In this document: positions 59,728 to 64,000 of the stretch, piece by piece
Layout: each line of letters opens with the position of its first letter
Numbering within the stretch: the first letter of the stretch is position 1
NCBI GenBank assembly: GCA_051252455.1
Contig: JBPOFM010000006.1
Coordinates: 177,484 to 241,483, forward strand
DNA from: JBPOFM01 sp051252455
GTDB taxonomy: Bacteria; Bacteroidota; Bacteroidia; Flavobacteriales; Flavobacteriaceae
Reading direction: 5' to 3'
Length of the DNA stretch: 64,000 nt
Notes under the pieces: model-generated
What the model was told of the DNA's origin: nothing
Seen by the model: the letters and a program-made list of their open reading frames with translations, nothing else
Databases searched by the model: none
Translations under genes and position numbers: made by a program

Positions 59728-61743
59728 ATGACATTTTTAAATGACTTTTGGAGAAATTCACATACAGATTTTCATGAACACCCAATGCGGAATACGTTGG
59801 TGGAAAAGCTGACCAAAGAAATTGAGAAAAATTTAATAAACGAACAGTTTAGTGTTGACAGTCTTGCGAATTCTGTAGGGATGAGTCGTTCTAGCTTGCA
59901 TCGAAAACTACGAAAAGCTACTGGTAGCTCCACGAGCCAATTCATAAGAGAATACAGATTAAAGAGAGCTCTCGAAATTCTGAATCAAGAAGACATTACT
60001 GCGTCTGAAGTGGCATATCGTGTCGGATTTAATAGCGCAACCTATTTCAACACCTGCTTCCATAAATTTTATGGTTATACGCCAGGAGAGGTAAAGTCCC
60101 AAAACAATTTTGAAGTTGATGAACTATCCACTAATGAGTTTAAAGAAGAATTTCCTATCAATTCAGACCATTCAACAATCAACAAAATCAAATCAAAAAA
60201 CAGCCTGATATGGGTTGGTCTGTTCTTGATACTAATAGCATCATCAGTATTTCTTTATCGCTCAACAATAAAAGAAAAGGAAAGCGTACTGTCCATTGAA
60301 AATACAACCAACCAAAAATCAATCGCAGTACTCCCTTTTAAAAATTGGACAGGAAATCCAGATCTGGAATATATCAGCGATGGCATGACCGACGCCATCA
60401 TCTCCCGCTTGACCAAAATTAGAGCGCTAGACAAAGTCATCCCATTTACCTCTGCCTTGAAATTTAAAAACACGAATAAAGCCATAAATGAAATCGGAAG
60501 TGAGCTTGGAGTGACCACACTGTTACAAGGTAATTTTCAGATTTCGGGTAATGAAATTAGTATTAATTTGCAAATGTTAGATAGTCGAACCAACCAACAT
60601 CTGTGGTCAGAAAAATATATACGAGAATGGAAAACTGACGAGATTTTTGAACTTCAAAGCGAAGTGGTGGAGGACATCGCCGATAAAATGAACGCATTTA
60701 TAGCCAATGATGAATTGGTTGTTATCAAAAAAATCCCTACAAAAAGCAAGCAGGCCTATTCCTATTATCTTCAAGCTGATTTTCAGAGAAATAAAGGCAA
60801 CGAACTTTCGTATTCAAATGCCATTCAACTTTATGAAAAAGCGATTGCTTTAGATTCTAATTTTGTACAGCCCTATTTGGATATGGCAAATATCTATATT
60901 TTAGGTGGTGGTGTATGGGGTTCTTATGATGATCGTGAAGCTTGGAACAAAGGCAAAGTACTTCTGGAAAAGGTGTTAAAAATAGAACCTGAAAACCGAC
61001 AGGCGGAAGAAGAATTATATACGGGGGAATTTTTTTACGGTTGGAACTTCAAACGTGTTGAAGGCTATTATCAAACTATTTTACCAAATTCTTTCTACGA
61101 CAAATCACCTGTAATTGCGCTTGATTATGCCATCAAAACAGGAAGACCTGAGAGAGCTTTGACCGCCTCCGAATATTTTATTTTAAATGATCCATCAAAC
61201 GTGTTTTTTCCATTTTTTAAGGCAGAATCCTTGATGTTTTTAGGCAAAAACCAAGAAGCTATCAACGCATTGAACGATTCGGACCTCTTATACAGCGATA
61301 ACTACTTCTATTTAAGAGAGTCCACCAAGTTATATTTTTATCTAGGGAAATTTGAAAAATCGAGAATTCAACTTGATAAAATTTTAAATAAATTTTCTGA
61401 TTATCCACCCATAATTATGTGGTTCAACGCTATTTACGCTCAAATGGATGGTGCTTCTGGTGACCCTGACAACTATATGGCCGAGTTACAAAAAGAATAT
61501 AACAAGGGTTCTTTAGGCAGTCCTGCTTGGTTTATCGCGCTTTATTATGCACATATAAAAGATGATGATAAAACCTTTGAATGGCTTCAAAAATCTTATG
61601 ACAGGCACGAGGTTGAAATGACATGGCTGCGAGAAGAACCCTTATTAGCGCCTTTTAGAACGGATAGTCGCTACAAAAAACTTTACGACAACGTAGGTTT
61701 TTCCGACATCGGATTACCTATCAAAACTTCCTCTCTACAGTAA
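59728..61743 (+). CDS. Membrane-anchored AraC-type regulator with TolB-like and TPR domains
   Basis: A 671-residue protein with an unusual order. An AraC-type double helix-turn-helix is at the N-terminus (about 25-128, with SVDSLANSVGMSRSSLHRKL and DITASEVAYRVGFNSATYF). One transmembrane helix follows at about 155-176 (SLIWVGLFLILIASSVFLY). A TolB/FlgO-like domain comes next (about 193-335, SIAVLPFKNWTGNPDLEYIS). TPR repeats fill the rest (about 350-660). The DNA-binding part is cytoplasmic and the TolB-TPR part periplasmic, a one-protein sensor-regulator layout like CadC but with AraC DNA-binding. It is monocistronic. Confidence 0.85.
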   Translation: MTFLNDFWRNSHTDFHEHPMRNTLVEKLTKEIEKNLINEQFSVDSLANSVGMSRSSLHRKLRKATGSSTSQFIREYRLKRALEILNQEDITASEVAYRVGFNSATYFNTCFHKFYGYTPGEVKSQNNFEVDELSTNEFKEEFPINSDHSTINKIKSKNSLIWVGLFLILIASSVFLYRSTIKEKESVLSIENTTNQKSIAVLPFKNWTGNPDLEYISDGMTDAIISRLTKIRALDKVIPFTSALKFKNTNKAINEIGSELGVTTLLQGNFQISGNEISINLQMLDSRTNQHLWSEKYIREWKTDEIFELQSEVVEDIADKMNAFIANDELVVIKKIPTKSKQAYSYYLQADFQRNKGNELSYSNAIQLYEKAIALDSNFVQPYLDMANIYILGGGVWGSYDDREAWNKGKVLLEKVLKIEPENRQAEEELYTGEFFYGWNFKRVEGYYQTILPNSFYDKSPVIALDYAIKTGRPERALTASEYFILNDPSNVFFPFFKAESLMFLGKNQEAINALNDSDLLYSDNYFYLRESTKLYFYLGKFEKSRIQLDKILNKFSDYPPIIMWFNAIYAQMDGASGDPDNYMAELQKEYNKGSLGSPAWFIALYYAHIKDDDKTFEWLQKSYDRHEVEMTWLREEPLLAPFRTDSRYKKLYDNVGFSDIGLPIKTSSLQ

Positions 61744-61947
61744 TTCTTCTACCATCTAATTCAACATAAGTTAAAGCGTTTGCACCATAATTTAAAGGCT
61801 TGTACAAAAACTTAATAAACTTACAACGTAGCTGTTATGCTACAAATAGCAATTCTTACCATCTTTGTATCAGGCAGTTATAAATGTCATAAAAATTTAG
61901 CTTTATAGTTTTTATCTCATATTTATTCAAACCAAAAACCAATCATT

Positions 61948-62685
61948 ATGAAAAAAGTACTTGTTATTATTTACGGAGTTATTGCTTATTTAGTCTTCCT
62001 CGTCGCCTTTTTATATGCCATCGGTTTTGTGGGTAATCTATTCGTGCCAAAATCGATAGACTCGGGAGAGGAAGCATCGCTTATGACGTCCCTGATAATC
62101 AACTTATCTCTAATGAGCCTTTTCGCTCTACAACATAGCATTATGGCAAGACCTGCATTTAAGGATTGGCTTAATAACTATGTAAATCCTGCCATTGAAC
62201 GTAGTACCTACGTGTTGCTGTCTAGTCTTATTTTGCTTTTGTTGTATTGGAAATGGCAGCCAATGACTACAATTGTTTGGGATACTGAAGGCATCACATT
62301 CTCTATAGTAATGGTCATATTTCTGTCTGGTTGGGTAATTGTATTCCTGTCCACTTTAATGATAAGCCATTTTGAACTGTTTGGTCTCACACAGATATAT
62401 AAAAACTTTAAGGACCAATCGTTAACCGTTCCAGCATTTCAAGTGAATTGGTTTTATAAATTAGTGCGACATCCTATCATGTTAGGCTTCATAATCGCAT
62501 TTTGGGCAGCTCCGACTATGACAGTGGGTCGTTTGCTGTTCGCCGCAGTGACAACTGCATATATTTTAATTGCCGTAAAATTTCTAGAAGAAAAAGATTT
62601 GAAGAAACTAATAGGCAAACCATATGAGGATTACCAAAAAAGGGTACCCATGATTTTCCCATTTACCAAATTGAAAAAAGGGTAG
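61948..62685 (+). CDS. mddA: MddA-like methanethiol S-methyltransferase
   Basis: A 245-residue membrane protein of the NnrU/ICMT-related group, with five to six helices. The family features are FALQHSIMARPAFKDWLNN near residue 61-79, IERSTYVLLSSLILLLLYWKW near 86-106, and a C-terminal SAM-binding region with KLVRHPIMLGFIIAFWAAP near 171-189 and LEEKDLKKLIGKPYEDYQKR near 212-231. MddA makes dimethyl sulfide from methanethiol. The resemblance is by memory of motifs; other ICMT-like enzymes share the C-terminal part. It is monocistronic and converges with a DinB fragment. Confidence 0.75.
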   Translation: MKKVLVIIYGVIAYLVFLVAFLYAIGFVGNLFVPKSIDSGEEASLMTSLIINLSLMSLFALQHSIMARPAFKDWLNNYVNPAIERSTYVLLSSLILLLLYWKWQPMTTIVWDTEGITFSIVMVIFLSGWVIVFLSTLMISHFELFGLTQIYKNFKDQSLTVPAFQVNWFYKLVRHPIMLGFIIAFWAAPTMTVGRLLFAAVTTAYILIAVKFLEEKDLKKLIGKPYEDYQKRVPMIFPFTKLKKG

Positions 62686-62692
62686 AAGAAGT

Positions 62693-62940
62693 TCAATCTT
62701 CCAATTGCAGCAGCTTCTTTATCAACACAATCTGCCCCAGATGATAATAACTATGCTCAATCATCCCATCAATATTCCGTAGATACGTTCCATACTTTGC
62801 ATCCACAAACACAGCGTTGAGTTGGCTATCAGGCATTTGTTCAAGCAATACAGCAAACCGTTCGGCATCCACCCAAAACCGATGCAGTAACGCATCCCTC
62901 CTGCCTGTGAATAAGCGTGTGGATTTTTTATTAATTCCAA
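62693..62940 (-). pseudogene. C-terminal fragment of a DinB-family protein
   Basis: On the minus strand a frame ends at TGA 62693-62695. The preceding about 80 codons read like the C-terminal half of a DinB-like four-helix protein (DALLHRFWVDAERFAVLLEQ, then GMIEHSYYHLGQIVLIKKLL, with the His cluster of the family's metal site). No N-terminal half exists: at about 62940 the homology stops and plus-strand coding of another fragment begins. It is a truncated relic. Confidence 0.65.
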
Positions 62941-63232
62941 GAGAGAAAAGCCAGATGAATTAGGACTATCATTCTTGACGAAACTTGAATATGAATATCC
63001 AAAATTGGAAAGCAAAATGCTTGACGAAATTGCCCAAAAAGAGAGCGTAACATTGGATGAAATAAAAAAAACAGGGACTTGGAAATATAATTATTAAAAC
63101 AAAACAGGAGACAAAACAGGATTGGAAGTCATATATTGGCTAAACGAACCTTTCTCAAAGGATGTATCAATTCAAATGGAGAATTTTGAATTGAAAAAGT
63201 ACAAAACAACAGCTAACACGGTGTATAATTAA
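62941..63232 (+). pseudogene. C-terminal gene relic with an internal stop, ending in repeat element E
   Basis: The plus-strand frame reads REKPDELGLSFLTKLEYEYP to KTGTWKYNY, meets TAA at 63095-63097, and continues in the same frame (KTGDKTGLEVIYWLNEPFSK) to a second stop TAA at 63230-63232. There is no start on the left because it joins the DinB relic at about 62940. The last residues ANTVYN are encoded by the left end of repeat element E. The family is not recognised. Confidence 0.55.
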
Positions 63233-63340
63233 TTGCTTTGGCAGGTGCTTATCCTAAAAATTCCTTCGGAATCTTCTCTGGCAAGTATTTGTTTACTAAA
63301 TTAGTTGCTGAACTACGCCACAGCCATATACAAAACATTG
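63215..63340 (+). repeat. Repeat element E, upstream of the YwqK-like gene
   Basis: The most complete copy. It begins AACACGGTGTATAATTAATTGC, passes a short hairpin (ATTCCTTCGGAAT) and contains a 29-bp core (63280-63308) that begins GGCAAGTATTTG, ends AAATTAGTTGC and is shared with element D apart from one base. It ends with an AGTT/AACT stem and CCATATACAAAACATTG. It precedes the next start codon by 13 bp. Confidence 0.75.
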
Positions 63341-63352
63341 TAAAACATTTGA

Positions 63353-63898
63353 ATGAAACGATTTTTAACAACCATATTCTTGCTTCTGATTTGTAATTTA
63401 TCAAATGCTCAACATACGAATAGATTTAATAAATTAGTAGACGAGCTCAAAGAAATTGAATCTAAACCAGACACAATTTTTTACGATAATGGAAAAATTT
63501 GGTGGATAAGTACAATAACTACATATGCTTATAATTCAGAAAACTATTCTACTCATAAAGGAAAACAAACTCAATATTATAAAAACGGACAAATCGCAAG
63601 CGAAGTGCTATTAGGAAAATATGGAAATATATTGTCTTGGAATTCTTATGACCGAGATGGAAATAAAACCTCTGAATCTGTAACAACCGAAATCGACTCA
63701 AATGCTAAAAATCTGACTGATTTTTTTGAAAATGACAAACATATAAGTTTTAAAAGAAATGTAAAATATTACAAGTGTTCATACAAACTTCAAATTTGCT
63801 ATTTGTTTAAAGAGGGACAAACTGTAAATGGAAAGAAAATTGGACTTTGGAAAACTTATACAGAAAACGGAGAATTAAAAAGAGAAAAAACATACTGA
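63353..63898 (+). CDS. Secreted YwqK/MORN-like protein
   Basis: A 181-residue protein with a signal peptide (MKRFLTTIFLLLICNLSNAQ). The body has MORN-like blocks: GKQTQYYKNGQIASEVLLGK, then LSWNSYDRDGNKTSE and GKKIGLWKTYTENGELKREK. They resemble the YwqK group (called antitoxin in some annotations), although many such proteins in Bacteroidota are simply repeat proteins of unknown role. It sits directly behind repeat element E and appears to be a cassette-like single gene. Confidence 0.72.
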   Translation: MKRFLTTIFLLLICNLSNAQHTNRFNKLVDELKEIESKPDTIFYDNGKIWWISTITTYAYNSENYSTHKGKQTQYYKNGQIASEVLLGKYGNILSWNSYDRDGNKTSESVTTEIDSNAKNLTDFFENDKHISFKRNVKYYKCSYKLQICYLFKEGQTVNGKKIGLWKTYTENGELKREKTY

Positions 63899-64000
63899 AT
63901 AAAAAAAACGTTCTACAACACCATATCCTATGAAAAGCACTTATCCCGTTCTTCAAATATAATATTTAATTTCCAATTATCTCATAATGATGATTGTGTG
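63899..64000. other. Window end, no gene seen
   Basis: About 100 bp of AT-rich sequence with no supportable gene. ACAACACCATATCC near 63915-63928 weakly resembles the left end of element E. Confidence 0.35.

Noticed and set aside
62761..63015. Minus-strand 84-residue frame over the DinB relic
   Set aside because: It is in the wrong frame relative to the DinB-like peptide that ends at 62693 and crosses the junction with the plus-strand relic.

Overview
The window is AT-rich chromosomal DNA from a member of the Bacteroidota, almost certainly a marine-type Flavobacteriaceae. The evidence is a T9SS sorting domain on a secreted protein, a bacillithiol enzyme (BshC), TPR-type histidine kinases paired with LuxR-type regulators, many small outer-membrane beta-barrels, DUF3857/DUF3667/DUF4256 families, start regions without Shine-Dalgarno sequences, and occasional TAnnTTTG boxes. 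No rRNA, tRNA, CRISPR array, prophage or insertion sequence was recognised.

Layout. 1-4717: start of a PAS-domain protein (cut by the window edge), xerD, a cluster of secreted beta-barrel genes (one broken by a stop codon and a frameshift) and aroQ. 4746-10418: dihydrolipoyl dehydrogenase and two large DUF3857/transglutaminase-like proteins. 10543-15574: an AraC regulator divergent from an acetaldehyde-to-acetyl-CoA module (aldehyde dehydrogenase, DUF779, acetyl-CoA synthetase). 15843-19172: a tiny lipoprotein, a TPR histidine kinase and a LuxR-type regulator, divergent from a small membrane protein. 19247-28772: a lipoprotein esterase, a beta-barrel, an RluA-type pseudouridine synthase, panB, an SGNH-SGNH-MBOAT acylation operon and L-serine dehydratase.

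28773-37151 is an accessory island. It starts with a gene-free stretch holding a 21-bp tandem repeat and serial hairpins. Short transcription units follow (SnoaL-like, two VOC proteins, DUF6891, SMI1/KNR4, a frameshifted propeller lipoprotein, DUF3667, LysR plus a YeiH-type transporter). Four unit starts carry a diverged copy of one non-coding element (A-D). A fifth copy (E) lies near 63.2-63.3 kb beside two gene fragments and a YwqK-like gene. This cassette-like arrangement, with no adjacent integrase, is the strongest candidate for an undescribed system here.

37703-62685 is mostly core: a collagen-like lipoprotein, dnaK, a nitronate monooxygenase operon, a large PLP enzyme, a four-gene operon (M14 peptidase, histidine kinase, DJ-1/PfpI lipoprotein, DUF4256), bshC, a T9SS surface protein bounded by related palindromes, guaA, a LysM-protein operon (OsmC, DUF922, DUF3820), a membrane-anchored AraC-TolB-TPR regulator and an MddA-like methyltransferase.

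A second candidate system is the tiny lipoprotein encoded first in the operon of the TPR kinase and regulator. Its position suggests, but does not prove, that it is the ligand or a regulator of that kinase. All functions come from reading the sequence; no database search was run.
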